From contig NZ_JAODOQ010000001.1 in NCBI RefSeq assembly GCF_025398315.1, forward strand, positions 3,906,001 through 3,970,000: 64,000 nt of DNA. Direction: 5' to 3'. Below the pieces are notes generated by a model, which ran no database searches, was not told the origin of the DNA, and saw only the letters and a list, made by a program, of their open reading frames with translations. Below are positions 24,732 to 34,804 of this stretch, in pieces (the first letter of the stretch is position 1; each line of letters begins with the position of its first letter). The position numbers and the translations under genes were made by a program. This stretch comes from Shewanella phaeophyticola. GTDB lineage: Bacteria; Pseudomonadota; Gammaproteobacteria; Enterobacterales; Shewanellaceae.

Positions 24732-27464
24732 TTAACTGAGTTTACCGTGGCATTGTTTGTACTTTAGACCGGAACCACATGGGCATGGATCATTACGGCC
24801 AATTTTTTCACCATCACGAACAACTGTTTTTGGTGCTTCTGGTGCTGGCTCTTCTGCTCCACCAGTCAGTGATTCAGCAGCTGCGTGTTGATAAGCATGT
24901 TGAATTTTAGCTTCTTCTTCACGACGGCGTTGTTCCATTTCGTCGACATCTGATTGTGCTTGTACTTGCACTTTCGACAATACGCTAATGACATCATTTT
25001 TTAATGTCTCTAACATTTGTTGGAATAACTCAAATGACTCACGCTTATATTCTTGCTTTGGATTCTTTTGCGCGTAACCACGGAGGTGGATACCTTGACG
25101 TAAATGATCCATCGCCGCGAGATGCTCTTTCCATAGGCCGTCAAGCGTTTGAAGCATGACAGCTTTCTCAAATTGGCGTAGCACCTGTGTGCCAACCATT
25201 TGCTCTTTAGCTTGGTAAGCTTGGGTCCAGGTATCAACAATACGTTCGCGTAATGTTTCTTCGTGAAGGTCTTCTTCTTTATCTAACCATTCTTGGATGG
25301 TGAGTTTAAGATTAAACTCATTTGATAAACGTTGCTCTAAACCTGGAACATCCCACAACTCTTCTAATGATTGTGGTGGAATATATTGATCGATAACACC
25401 AGCGATAACATCTTGTTCAATGTTTTTAATGGTATCTTCAATGCTTTCTGCATCCATTAGTTCATTGCGTTGAGCGTAGACGACTTGACGTTGGTCATTA
25501 GCCACGTCGTCATATTCTAAAAGTTGTTTACGAATATCAAAGTTACGTGCTTCTACTTTACGTTGAGCATTTTCGATAGCACGCGACACCCATGGATGTT
25601 CGATAGCTTCACCTTCTTCCATACCCAACTTTTTCATCATGCCCGATACACGGTCTGATGCGAAGATACGCATTAAGCTATCTTCCATAGATAAGTAGAA
25701 ACGTGAAGAACCCGCATCACCTTGACGACCAGCACGACCACGTAACTGATTATCGATACGACGAGATTCGTGACGCTCTGTGCCTAGGATGTGTAAACCA
25801 CCGGCGGCAAGTACTTCATCATGACGGATTTTCCAATCAGCTTTAATCTTAGCTTTTTGCTCAGCCGTAGGATTGTCTAATGCTTCAATTTCCATGTTCC
25901 AGTTACCGCCTAATACGATATCTGTACCACGACCAGCCATGTTAGTTGCAATAGTTACTGCACCTAAACTACCGGCTTGAGCAACAATTTCAGCTTCTTT
26001 TTCATGGAATTTTGCATTCAATACGCTATGTGGAATTTTAGCCTTTTTCAATAATCCATTAAGCAATTCTGATTGCTCAATTGACACGGTACCAACCAAT
26101 ACTGGTTGACCGCGTTCACGACAACTTTCAATATCTTTAATAATGGCTGCGTATTTTTCAGCGGCGGTCAGATAGACTAAGTCAGCCATATCATTACGAA
26201 CCATTGGACGGTTTGTTGGAAGTACTACCGTATCTAAACCGTAGATGTGTTGGAATTCGAATGCTTCAGTATCTGCTGTACCTGTCATACCCGCTAGTTT
26301 TTCATACTGGCGGAAGTAATTCTGGAAAGTAATCGAGGCGAGTGTTTGGTTTTCATTTTGAATTTTAACACCCTCTTTCGCTTCTACAGCTTGGTGTAAT
26401 CCTTCAGACCAACGACGACCAGGCATTGTACGACCTGTATGTTCATCAACAATGATGACTTCATCGTCTTGTACAATATAGTCGACATCTTTTTCAAATA
26501 AGGTGTGTGCACGTAATGCAGCATTAACATGATGGAGTAATGAAATGTTAGTCGCTGAATACAGTGAATCGCCTTCGGCAAGCATGCCTTTTTCGATTAG
26601 CAATAATTCGACTTTTTCTTGGCCACGCTCAGTTAAATGAACCTGTTTACCTTTCTCATCGATGCTGTAGTCGCCATCACCAATTTCGTCTTCGGTGTCT
26701 TCTTTATCTTGGCGAATTAAGCTTGGGATTAACAAGTTAATTTTAGTGTAAAGCTCAGAGCTATCTTCAGCTGCGCCAGAAATAATTAATGGTGTACGCG
26801 CTTCATCGATTAAGATTGAATCGACTTCGTCAATTAGTGCGTAGTGCAGTGGACGTTGTACACGTTCTTGCGGTGAAAAAGCCATGTTATCGCGTAGATA
26901 ATCAAAGCCAAATTCGTTATTAGTACCGTAGGTGATATCGGCATTGTAAGCTTCTTTCTTTTCAAACTGACCTAGTCCGGCTACGTTAATACCTACCGTT
27001 AGACCTAAGAACTCAAATAATGGGCGGTTGTTTTCGGCATCACGACGGGCTAAGTAGTCGTTGACGGTAATGATGTGTACACCCTTACCTGTTAAACCAT
27101 TAAGGTATGCTGGTAATGTTGCGGTTAAGGTTTTACCTTCACCGGTTCTCATTTCAGCAATGCGGTTACTGTCTAATACCATACCACCAAGCAGCTGGAC
27201 GTCGAAGTGACGCATTTCAAATACACGCTTTGACGCTTCACGAACGACAGCAAAGGCTTCTGCCATGATGTCATCAAGGGTTTCACCGCCGTCAAGGCGC
27301 TTGCGAAACTCTTCTGTTTTAGCTTTCAATTCGTCATTAGATAACTTTTCATAATCGGCTTCTAATGCATTAATTTGCTTTACAATTTTTCCGAGACTTT
27401 TCAGGGTACGGTCGTTGCGACTTCCGAATACTTTTGTCAGTAGTTTGCCTAACATCTTAATCAC
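24732..27464 (-). CDS. secA: SecA, preprotein translocase ATPase
   Basis: 910 residues, full length and uninterrupted. It drives post-translational export through SecYEG. It has the N-terminal DEAD-like motor with GEGKT in MRTGEGKTL, a DEVDSILIDEARTP Walker B, the second motor with GRGTDI and RGRAGRQGD, and a C-terminal zinc site (C894, C896, C905, H906) that binds SecB and lipids. An intact GGTCC occurs near 25224. It is followed by a strong terminator and preceded by an M23 peptidase gene. Confidence 0.98.
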   Translation of the reverse strand: MIKMLGKLLTKVFGSRNDRTLKSLGKIVKQINALEADYEKLSNDELKAKTEEFRKRLDGGETLDDIMAEAFAVVREASKRVFEMRHFDVQLLGGMVLDSNRIAEMRTGEGKTLTATLPAYLNGLTGKGVHIITVNDYLARRDAENNRPLFEFLGLTVGINVAGLGQFEKKEAYNADITYGTNNEFGFDYLRDNMAFSPQERVQRPLHYALIDEVDSILIDEARTPLIISGAAEDSSELYTKINLLIPSLIRQDKEDTEDEIGDGDYSIDEKGKQVHLTERGQEKVELLLIEKGMLAEGDSLYSATNISLLHHVNAALRAHTLFEKDVDYIVQDDEVIIVDEHTGRTMPGRRWSEGLHQAVEAKEGVKIQNENQTLASITFQNYFRQYEKLAGMTGTADTEAFEFQHIYGLDTVVLPTNRPMVRNDMADLVYLTAAEKYAAIIKDIESCRERGQPVLVGTVSIEQSELLNGLLKKAKIPHSVLNAKFHEKEAEIVAQAGSLGAVTIATNMAGRGTDIVLGGNWNMEIEALDNPTAEQKAKIKADWKIRHDEVLAAGGLHILGTERHESRRIDNQLRGRAGRQGDAGSSRFYLSMEDSLMRIFASDRVSGMMKKLGMEEGEAIEHPWVSRAIENAQRKVEARNFDIRKQLLEYDDVANDQRQVVYAQRNELMDAESIEDTIKNIEQDVIAGVIDQYIPPQSLEELWDVPGLEQRLSNEFNLKLTIQEWLDKEEDLHEETLRERIVDTWTQAYQAKEQMVGTQVLRQFEKAVMLQTLDGLWKEHLAAMDHLRQGIHLRGYAQKNPKQEYKRESFELFQQMLETLKNDVISVLSKVQVQAQSDVDEMEQRRREEEAKIQHAYQHAAAESLTGGAEEPAPEAPKTVVRDGEKIGRNDPCPCGSGLKYKQCHGKLS

Positions 27465-27513
27465 TTATCTGTTGTAGGTTTGGCTCATTTGAGCGCATTA
27501 ACCGTTAATATTA

Positions 27514-28411
27514 TTAACTTGCTTTGCGGTAAACGTACTTTTGTGGATCGATTTGCTGTTTACCGCGCAACACTTCGTAATGCACATGGGGCCGTTGACC
27601 GGCCTGTGCTTCCCATACTGGCAATTTTATCGCCTTTGGCAACGACGTCACCTACGTTTACTGACAGAGATTTATTATGACCATAACGAGTGCGAAGACC
27701 ATTTCCATGATCGATTTCGACTAACTCACCATATCCAAACATGCTTCCTGACCATGTTACTACACCTGCTGCAGTTGCAATAACATCTGCCCCTTCTTTA
27801 CCCGCGAAATCAATACCTTTATGCATTGTTCGGCGGCCATTAAAAGGGTCATTTCGTAAACCATAGGGCGAAGATAACCAACCTTTGTTGATTGGTCGCC
27901 CTGATATATAACGCTCTTCATCTATATGGAGATTAGATGCCACTGTTTCAAGTAGTGATAGCTGAACATTATTATTATCAATTCTGAATGCCAGCTTATT
28001 CATTTCATCCATAAGCTGACCTAATTCAACACCATTACCTATTTCGCTTAAGCCACCGATGCCTACTTCTGCAGAGAAGTCGAATTGATCATCAAGAAGG
28101 TTGTTTTGCGCAACTTGTTGGCCAAGGGCTTCAAGTCGGGTAATTTTGGCTTGCATTTTCGCCACATGAGCAACAAGAGTTGCCAATTGGGTTTCGGTGG
28201 CATTTTTGAGTTCTAACACTTGTTGCTTTTGCTGTTGACGTAGTTGTTTGTTTTCGTCAACTTTAGCCTGTTGGCTAGCAAATCGCTCTGTGTTGTATTG
28301 ATATATTCCTGTGCCTGTGGCCATCAGAATAATAGGTAAGAGTAACCAACGCTTGCTAGGTTGCCAACGTGTTACGCCATTTCGACCTTGGATAAAAACT
28401 GTTACACTCAT
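27514..28411 (-). CDS. M23-family zinc metallopeptidase, inner-membrane anchored (two-base deletion)
   Basis: A bitopic protein of about 299 residues: short cytoplasmic N-terminus, transmembrane helix near 23-40, coiled coil about 45-105, then a LytM/M23 domain. The motif HKGIDF and the GHN segment are in frame. The last metal motif, HVHYEV, is out of frame because two bases are missing at 27588-27593, where the Gly-Pro-His codons need GGNCC. Restoring them extends the protein to TAA 27514-27516 with a PQKYVYRKAS-like end. It may cleave peptidoglycan crosslinks or activate amidases. Its start is only 27 bp from the divergent dciA start. Confidence 0.88.
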
Positions 28412-28438
28412 AGCCTAATTCAGCCATCTTATTATCAT

Positions 28439-28891
28439 ATGAAAAAGCCCCCTCAAGATCTCAGCAATTTAGTTCATGTGTCAGGGCGACTACCTGAACT
28501 TGCCGAGAAAGCAGAACTATTAAATAGTCTGAATCAATATGTAAAACAGACATTAACGGGTTATGTGGCTGAGCAGCTTAAAGTTGCCAATCTCCGCCAG
28601 GGTGTTCTTGTAATTGAAACTACATCTGCAGCATGGGCTGCGAGAATTAATTTCCAAAAGCAGAAGCTATTGCAACAGCTTCAAGTTGACACGCTTCCGA
28701 TGCTTACCGCTATTGAGGTAAAAGTCAATCCTGGACTTGCCTTAGCGAGACCAAAACCCACAACTAATCAAAATGCAATCAGTTCTACTGCGGCACAACA
28801 TATTGAAGCATTAGCGGAGCATGTCGATGGTACGCTAGGTGAAAAACTAAAACGGCTGGCTGCATTAGCCAGCCGTAATAGGCAATCTTAA
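28439..28891 (+). CDS. dciA: DciA, replicative helicase operator protein (DUF721)
   Basis: A 150-residue DUF721 protein. The family replaces DnaC in most bacteria and helps load DnaB at the origin. It has the globular N-terminal domain, with VANLRQGVLVIETTSAAWAA-type strands and LLQQLQ helix, followed by a polar tail. The chosen start is ATG 28439 (MKKPPQDLS); an upstream in-frame start would overlap the divergent peptidase gene. No clear Shine-Dalgarno is seen. The position between lpxC and secA matches the Pseudomonas arrangement. It is convergent with lpxC, with three bases between the stops. Confidence 0.85.
   Translation: MKKPPQDLSNLVHVSGRLPELAEKAELLNSLNQYVKQTLTGYVAEQLKVANLRQGVLVIETTSAAWAARINFQKQKLLQQLQVDTLPMLTAIEVKVNPGLALARPKPTTNQNAISSTAAQHIEALAEHVDGTLGEKLKRLAALASRNRQS
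28853..28875. terminator. Hairpin in the dciA 3-prime end
   Basis: CGGCTGGCT and its exact complement around GCATT, inside the last dozen codons of dciA. It may act as a bidirectional barrier between convergent dciA and lpxC. There is no T-run in either direction, so terminator function is uncertain. Confidence 0.45.
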
Positions 28892-28894
28892 CGG

Positions 28895-29815
28895 TTAAGC
28901 GTGCGCCAGCGCACCTGGAACCATGAAGCTGACGGGAACATCAGCCTCTTTGTCAAAGCTTACAAGTTCCCATGCATCTTGCTGGGCAAGTAACGCTCTC
29001 ACAAGTTGGTTGTTAAGTGCGTGACCGGTTTTGAATGCCGTAAACTCGCCAACAATGGCATGACCTGCAACGTACAAGTCACCAAATGCGTCGAGAATTT
29101 TATGCTTAACGAATTCGTCTTCATAACGCAGACCATCAGGGTTTAATACACGATATTCGTCAAGTACAACGGCATTTTCCATGCTGCCACCTAGTGCAAG
29201 GTTATTTGCACGTAAGTATTCAATATCACGCATAAAACCAAATGTTCTGGCACGACTAATGTCTTTTACAAACGCTGAAGTCGAAAAATCCATAATCATG
29301 TGTTGTTGACTACGGGCAATTTCAGGGTGAGCAAAGTCAATTTTAAAATTAACTCTAAAACCTTTGAAAGGCGTTAACTCTGCCCATTTATCACCATCTT
29401 CAACACGCACAGGCTTAGTGATTTTAAGGTATTTTTTCGGTGCCGCTTGTTCTTTAATCCCTGCGCTTTGCAGTAAGAAAACAAACGGGCTTGCACTGCC
29501 ATCCATAATCGGGATTTCTGGTGCATCGACTTCGATAATTGCATTATCGATACCTAAGCCGGCAAGTGCTGCAAACAAATGCTCAATCGTTGAAATTCTA
29601 ATACCAGCATCATTGACTAAGGCTGTACACATGGTTGTTTCACGCACCATATCCGCCTTGGCTGGGATCGACACAGCAGGGCTAAGATCGGTACGTTTTA
29701 GTACAATCCCTGTATTTACTGGTGCGGGCATAATGCATAGAGTCACTTTATTGCCAGAATGCAATCCGACTCCAGTGCTCTTCACCATTTTTTGAACAGT
29801 TCTTTGAAAAATCAT
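28895..29815 (-). CDS. lpxC: LpxC, UDP-3-O-acyl-GlcNAc deacetylase
   Basis: 306 residues. It catalyses the committed step of lipid A synthesis. The zinc ligands His79, His238 and Asp242 and the general acid-base region His265 occur at the same numbering as the E. coli enzyme. It is the last gene of the cell-wall and division cluster, 210 bp after ftsZ. Confidence 0.97.
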   Translation of the reverse strand: MIFQRTVQKMVKSTGVGLHSGNKVTLCIMPAPVNTGIVLKRTDLSPAVSIPAKADMVRETTMCTALVNDAGIRISTIEHLFAALAGLGIDNAIIEVDAPEIPIMDGSASPFVFLLQSAGIKEQAAPKKYLKITKPVRVEDGDKWAELTPFKGFRVNFKIDFAHPEIARSQQHMIMDFSTSAFVKDISRARTFGFMRDIEYLRANNLALGGSMENAVVLDEYRVLNPDGLRYEDEFVKHKILDAFGDLYVAGHAIVGEFTAFKTGHALNNQLVRALLAQQDAWELVSFDKEADVPVSFMVPGALAHA

Positions 29816-30025
29816 TCAGTAACCCGTAAATATCAATATTAAACAAATAGTTGCAAAAATAGCCTAAGACTATCATGCAGATCTGGTATGACATGCTATC
29901 ATAAGTTTGGATTTTCACAAAAAAATCACGCACTCAGTAGTAAAATCGTGAACCGACCTACAAAATAATCTTTTTCACAACAGCGTACTCATTAATCACG
30001 CAAAACATCACGTTTTATCCGAGTT

Positions 30026-31195
30026 TTAGTCAGCCTGCTTACGCAAGAATGCTGGAATATCAAGATAGTCAGCATCTGGGCGTTGAGTAGGTTGTGGCTG
30101 TGGTACTGCATTGCCTTTTGGCGCCGCTGTATAGCTAGTTTGAGGAGCAACCTCTTCAACTGGTTCTGGGCGAGGCTCAATGGCAACTGGCTCTGGACGC
30201 GCAACTGGCTTAGCAACTAATTGAATGTCTGGTTTTTTCTCTGCGCCAATACCGGTAGCAACAACAGTTACGCGTAACTCTTCGCTCATTTCAGGATCGA
30301 TTACCGCACCCACAACCACTGTCGCGTTGTCTGATGCGTAAGCTTTAACATGGTTACCCACGGTTTCAAGCTCTTCGATACTGATATCCATACCGGCAGT
30401 GATGTTAACTAACACGCCACGCGCACCTGCTAAATCAATATCTTCAAGTAACGGGCTGGCAACAGCTGCTTCTGCGGCTTCTTCTGCACGGTCGTCACCT
30501 GTTGCCACACCGGTACCCATCATGGCATTACCCATTTCTGACATCACGGTTTTAACGTCGGCGAAATCGACGTTAATTAAGCCTGGGCGAGTAATTAGCT
30601 CAGCAATACCTTGAACTGCACCAAGAAGTACGTTGTTAGCAGCAGCAAATGCATCAAGTAATGATGTGCCACGGCCAAGTACTTTAAGCAGCTTTTCATT
30701 GGGGATCGTAATTAACGAATCCACATGTTTAGCTAGCTCTGCAATCCCTAGCTCAGCGTAAGCCATACGCTTTTTGCCTTCAAATGGGAACGGCTTGGTC
30801 ACAACGGCAACGGTTAAGATGCCTTCTTCGCGTGCGATTTCTGCAACAACAGGCGCGGCACCTGTACCTGTTCCACCGCCCATACCGGCTGCGATAAAGA
30901 TCATGTCAGATCCTTTAATCGCTGCGCGGATGTTTTCGCGATCTTCTTCAGCAGCTTGGCGACCCACATCTGGGTTTGCACCAGCCCCAAGGCCTTTAGT
31001 GACATCACGACCAAGCTGGATTGTTGAACCCGCGCTTGATTTACGTAATGCTTGGGCATCTGTATTTGTGACGATAAATTCAACACCTTCGATGCTGTGT
31101 TTTACCATATGTTCGACGGCGTTTCCGCCACCACCACCGACGCCGATGACCTTAATCACCGCTTCGTCTGAATGAGTGTCCATGATCTCAAACAT
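30026..31195 (-). CDS. ftsZ: FtsZ, tubulin-like division GTPase
   Basis: 389 residues. It has the N-terminal GVGGGGGNAVEHM, the GTP-binding GGGTGTG signature, a variable proline-rich linker (about 320-370) and the conserved C-terminal peptide DYLDIPAFLRKQAD, the docking site for FtsA and ZapD. It starts 26 bp after ftsA in the cluster. Confidence 0.98.
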   Translation of the reverse strand: MFEIMDTHSDEAVIKVIGVGGGGGNAVEHMVKHSIEGVEFIVTNTDAQALRKSSAGSTIQLGRDVTKGLGAGANPDVGRQAAEEDRENIRAAIKGSDMIFIAAGMGGGTGTGAAPVVAEIAREEGILTVAVVTKPFPFEGKKRMAYAELGIAELAKHVDSLITIPNEKLLKVLGRGTSLLDAFAAANNVLLGAVQGIAELITRPGLINVDFADVKTVMSEMGNAMMGTGVATGDDRAEEAAEAAVASPLLEDIDLAGARGVLVNITAGMDISIEELETVGNHVKAYASDNATVVVGAVIDPEMSEELRVTVVATGIGAEKKPDIQLVAKPVARPEPVAIEPRPEPVEEVAPQTSYTAAPKGNAVPQPQPTQRPDADYLDIPAFLRKQAD

Positions 31196-31221
31196 TGTCT
31201 GATCTCCGTATGTCTGCGTTA

Positions 31222-32457
31222 TTAAAATTCACCCTTAAACCAACTTTTGACCCGATTCAAAAAGCTGGTAACCCCTTGACGCTCAGGTCGCTCAAACTGA
31301 CGTTCGATAACTCGCCTTGCGCCATAATGAAGCAAGCCTATTCCTGTTGAGTAAATAGGTTGATCCACATATTCGTATAACCCTTTTACAGGCAATGGTG
31401 ATGCCACACGAACTGGCATACCAAATGTTGCCTCGGCAATGTCAACTGCACCTGATATTGAGGACGTGCCTCCGGTGAGTACTATGCCTGCTGCAATTTG
31501 GTCTTCTAACCCACTGTCTTGCAGCTGCTTGAGCACAAGCTCAAACAATTCTTGGTATCTTGGCTCGACAACTTCAGCCAATGTATGTCTGGACATGCTG
31601 CGCGAAGGACGACCGCCCACTGACGGAACTTCAATACTGTCTTCGCGGCTCACCGTTGAACTTCTTGCGCTGGCAAATTGCACTTTAATCTGCTCGGCAT
31701 GTGTTAACGGTGTTCTGAATATTTTGGCGATGTCACTGGTGACTTGGTTGCCCGCGACCGGGATAACCGCACAGTGACGTAATGCGCCGTTGGTATATAC
31801 AGCAATATCGGTTGTTCCACCACCAATATCGACGATACAAACGCCTAAATCTTTCTCGTCATTGGTCAATACAGAATCAGCCGACGCAATACCAGAAAAC
31901 ACTAAGTCGTCAACTTTTAAACCACAACGTTCAACACTTTTAGTGATGTTCTTTGCCATGTCGTTTGCGCAGGTCACGATGTGTGCTTTGGCTTCCATAC
32001 GCATGCCTGACATGCCGATTGGGCTTTTAATGCCATCTTGCACGTCGATTGAATATTCTTGCGGTAACACATGTAAAATACGGCGCTCTGTTGGTATTTT
32101 TACCGAACGTGCCGTGTGAATCACATTGTCGACGTCTTCTTGTGTGACTTCTTCGTCATTAATCGACACCATGCCGTTTTCATTTTGGCAAGCAATGTGT
32201 TTACCCGAAATACTTAGGTACACTGACGACACTTGGCAGTCGGCCATTAACTCAGCTTGATCTAATGCGCGCTGTACACTGCGTACAATCGAGTCAAGAT
32301 CGTTAACACCGCCTTTGTCCATTCCGCGTGAGGGATGGTTACCCAAACCAATGACACTAATCTCACCATCAGGTAATACTTCACCAATGATCACTGCGAC
32401 CTTGGATGTCCCTATATCTAGCCCCACGATGAGGTTTCTTTCCTGATTCTTGGTCAT
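31222..32457 (-). CDS. ftsA: FtsA, actin-like membrane anchor of the Z ring
   Basis: 411 residues of the actin/Hsp70 ATPase fold: phosphate-1 motif GLDIGTSKV, the SHS2-type 1C domain, phosphate-2 DIGGGTTDIAV, and the adenosine motif VLTGGTSS. The C-terminal amphipathic helix near LNRVKSWFKGEF is the membrane tether. Its ATG overlaps the ftsQ stop. Confidence 0.97.
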   Translation of the reverse strand: MTKNQERNLIVGLDIGTSKVAVIIGEVLPDGEISVIGLGNHPSRGMDKGGVNDLDSIVRSVQRALDQAELMADCQVSSVYLSISGKHIACQNENGMVSINDEEVTQEDVDNVIHTARSVKIPTERRILHVLPQEYSIDVQDGIKSPIGMSGMRMEAKAHIVTCANDMAKNITKSVERCGLKVDDLVFSGIASADSVLTNDEKDLGVCIVDIGGGTTDIAVYTNGALRHCAVIPVAGNQVTSDIAKIFRTPLTHAEQIKVQFASARSSTVSREDSIEVPSVGGRPSRSMSRHTLAEVVEPRYQELFELVLKQLQDSGLEDQIAAGIVLTGGTSSISGAVDIAEATFGMPVRVASPLPVKGLYEYVDQPIYSTGIGLLHYGARRVIERQFERPERQGVTSFLNRVKSWFKGEF

Positions 32458-33224
32458 TTATTGTCGGCTCTCTGTTTTGGATCATCCCAGCCTACTGCAA
32501 ACCCGGTATCGTATCGTAAATCAACGGTTGCAACTGGTTTATTACTTTGCTTCAAAGTAGGATACACATTAATAAATCGTTGTATCCGTGACATTTTATC
32601 TTCTCGTCCTAGTTCAATCTCAATCCCGTTCGCTAATACAGCATGCCAAGCATGACGTGGACTTAATCGTAAATTGACTAAGGTAAAACCATTAATTGTG
32701 AGCAAATCATTTAACTGCTGAAAACTGGTTAACACTTCTTGTTCTGTCCCTTCTGGGCCAGATAACATAGGCAAAGTCGCATGCTGTGCATGAGCTAGCG
32801 CTTCAAATACTTCACCATTTACATTTAACCAAGCCGTATTATTCCAATGCGCTACGGCTTGTTGTTCTTGCAGTGTGACTTTAAATTTTGCCGGCCATTC
32901 GCGTCTTACTGAAGCATGATAAACCCAGGGCAATGCCTCTAATGCTTTTTGTACATCGACAACATCTGCGCTAAAAAAACTATTCTGCATTAACGATTGC
33001 AGTGCATTTTTTATTTCGTCATCGGTGGTGAAAACCCGTTCACCTTTAAGCGCTACCGCCTCAATAGGCAGTGCATCTGCGTCATTGAGTAGGTTATGAA
33101 GCTGAAAACCACCCCAAGCAATTGTGCCTAGCACACTCAACAAAAACAGTACGCCAGTGCAAAAATACCAATTTACACGAGCTAGGTTATGTTTTAGTTG
33201 GCGCCCTTTATCGCTCCACGACAC
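32454..33224 (-). CDS. ftsQ: FtsQ, divisome scaffold protein
   Basis: 256 residues: short cytoplasmic tail, one transmembrane helix near 22-43, a POTRA domain (LKGERVFTTDDEI onward) and the beta domain that binds FtsB/FtsL. It follows murC after 112 bp; no ddlB gene lies between, unlike in E. coli. Confidence 0.95.
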   Translation of the reverse strand: MSWSDKGRQLKHNLARVNWYFCTGVLFLLSVLGTIAWGGFQLHNLLNDADALPIEAVALKGERVFTTDDEIKNALQSLMQNSFFSADVVDVQKALEALPWVYHASVRREWPAKFKVTLQEQQAVAHWNNTAWLNVNGEVFEALAHAQHATLPMLSGPEGTEQEVLTSFQQLNDLLTINGFTLVNLRLSPRHAWHAVLANGIEIELGREDKMSRIQRFINVYPTLKQSNKPVATVDLRYDTGFAVGWDDPKQRADNK

Positions 33225-33336
33225 CTTAGTTCCGCCTCTGACGTTGTTCCGGGGTTAGCCCCAAAAGATCGGTCATTATATCGACCAACCCTTACGGATT
33301 AAAGCTCGATTTTTAAACGTAACAATTGACGATAAA

Positions 33337-34803
33337 TCAATCATTTCCTTGTTCTTCTTCCTGCACTTTAAAGCCTAGTTCGCTGATTGCTAACTCTTTC
33401 GATAATGCTCCGATATTGCCTGCACCCTGGGTTAAAAATAAGTCCCCTTGTTGCAATACATCTGGTAACACGGCAGCGAGTTGGTCTGGACTAGCCACAA
33501 AAATGGGGTCTACCTGTCCACGCAAACGAATTGAGCGGCACAAAGCTCGTCCATCGGCACCTGGGATCGGCGCTTCACCTGCTGCATAAACATCAAGTAA
33601 CAACAAGCTATCGACTTGCGATAACACATCGACAAAGTCTTCATATAAATCACGGGTACGGCTGTAACGATGCGGTTGGTACGCCATGACTAGGCGCTTA
33701 TCTGGCCAACCAGCTCGCGCCGCTTTAATCGTTGCTAACACTTCACTTGGGTGATGACCATAATCGTCGACCAACATGACATTACCATTAGGAGTAGCAA
33801 ACTCACCTAAATGCTGGAAGCGACGGCCAATGCCTTCAAACTCAGCTAATGCTTGTACAATTGCTTCGTCGTCAATATCGTCTTCGCTGGCTACAGCAAT
33901 CGCAGCTAACGCATTGAGTACGTTATGCTGCCCTGGCAAATTAAGCACTATGTCTAAATCATCTTTTGCATGACGTTTAACGGTAAAACTCGACTGATGA
34001 CCGTTTTGAGCAAAGTTAATCGCTTGTACATCGGCATCATCACTAAAACCATAGGTGACAACTTGGCGGCCAATACGCGGCATGATCTCGCGGATCACTT
34101 CATCGTCAATACACATCACGGCGACGCCATAAAACGGTAAGTTATGTAAAAAGTCGACAAAGGTGGTTTTTAACTTTTCAAAGTCACCACCGTAGGTGTC
34201 CATGTGATCAGCTTCGATATTAGTGATCACACTGACCATGGGTTGTAAGTGTAAAAAGCTAGCATCACTTTCATCTGCTTCAGCAATCAAGTAACGACTG
34301 GTGCCTAAACGAGCGTTGGTACCTGCGCTATTTAACAACCCACCAATAACAAAGGTCGGGTCACGTTCAGCTTGACCATACACACTGGCAATTAAACTAG
34401 TCGTCGTGGTTTTACCGTGGGTACCCGCAATAGCAACCCCATGACGATAACGCATAAGTTCTGCCAGCATTTCAGCCCGACGAACAATCGGAATACGCAA
34501 TTCTTTGGCGGTAATAATTTCAGGGTTTTGCGGGTTAATCGCAGTAGACACGACCACAACATCAACGTTTTCAACACTCTGAGCCTGATGGCCAATAATA
34601 ATCTTGGCGCCTAAACGCTGCAGACGTTCTGTTACGCTGTTTACTGCAATGTCAGAACCACTAATTTGATAGCCTTCGTTAACTAATACTTCGGCAATAC
34701 CCCCCATGCCAGCACCACCGATGCCAACAAAATGAATGCGTTTGATCCGTCTCATTTCTGGGATCATGCTACGAAGCTGTGCGTATCTTTCTGTCTTTGT
34801 CAT
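33337..34803 (-). CDS. murC: MurC, UDP-MurNAc-L-alanine ligase
   Basis: 488 residues. It adds the first amino acid of the stem peptide. The Rossmann GIGGAGMGGIAEVL stands near residues 28-40, the ATP loop GTHGKTTT is 127-134, and EADESDASFL follows. Its start is one base from the murG stop, so the genes are tightly coupled. Confidence 0.97.
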   Translation of the reverse strand: MTKTERYAQLRSMIPEMRRIKRIHFVGIGGAGMGGIAEVLVNEGYQISGSDIAVNSVTERLQRLGAKIIIGHQAQSVENVDVVVVSTAINPQNPEIITAKELRIPIVRRAEMLAELMRYRHGVAIAGTHGKTTTTSLIASVYGQAERDPTFVIGGLLNSAGTNARLGTSRYLIAEADESDASFLHLQPMVSVITNIEADHMDTYGGDFEKLKTTFVDFLHNLPFYGVAVMCIDDEVIREIMPRIGRQVVTYGFSDDADVQAINFAQNGHQSSFTVKRHAKDDLDIVLNLPGQHNVLNALAAIAVASEDDIDDEAIVQALAEFEGIGRRFQHLGEFATPNGNVMLVDDYGHHPSEVLATIKAARAGWPDKRLVMAYQPHRYSRTRDLYEDFVDVLSQVDSLLLLDVYAAGEAPIPGADGRALCRSIRLRGQVDPIFVASPDQLAAVLPDVLQQGDLFLTQGAGNIGALSKELAISELGFKVQEEEQGND

Positions 34804-34804
34804 T

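Noticed and set aside
33225..33336. Missing ddlB between murC and ftsQ as a deletion
   Set aside because: The gap is short and clean, and many gammaproteobacteria keep ddl elsewhere; nothing indicates a recent loss.
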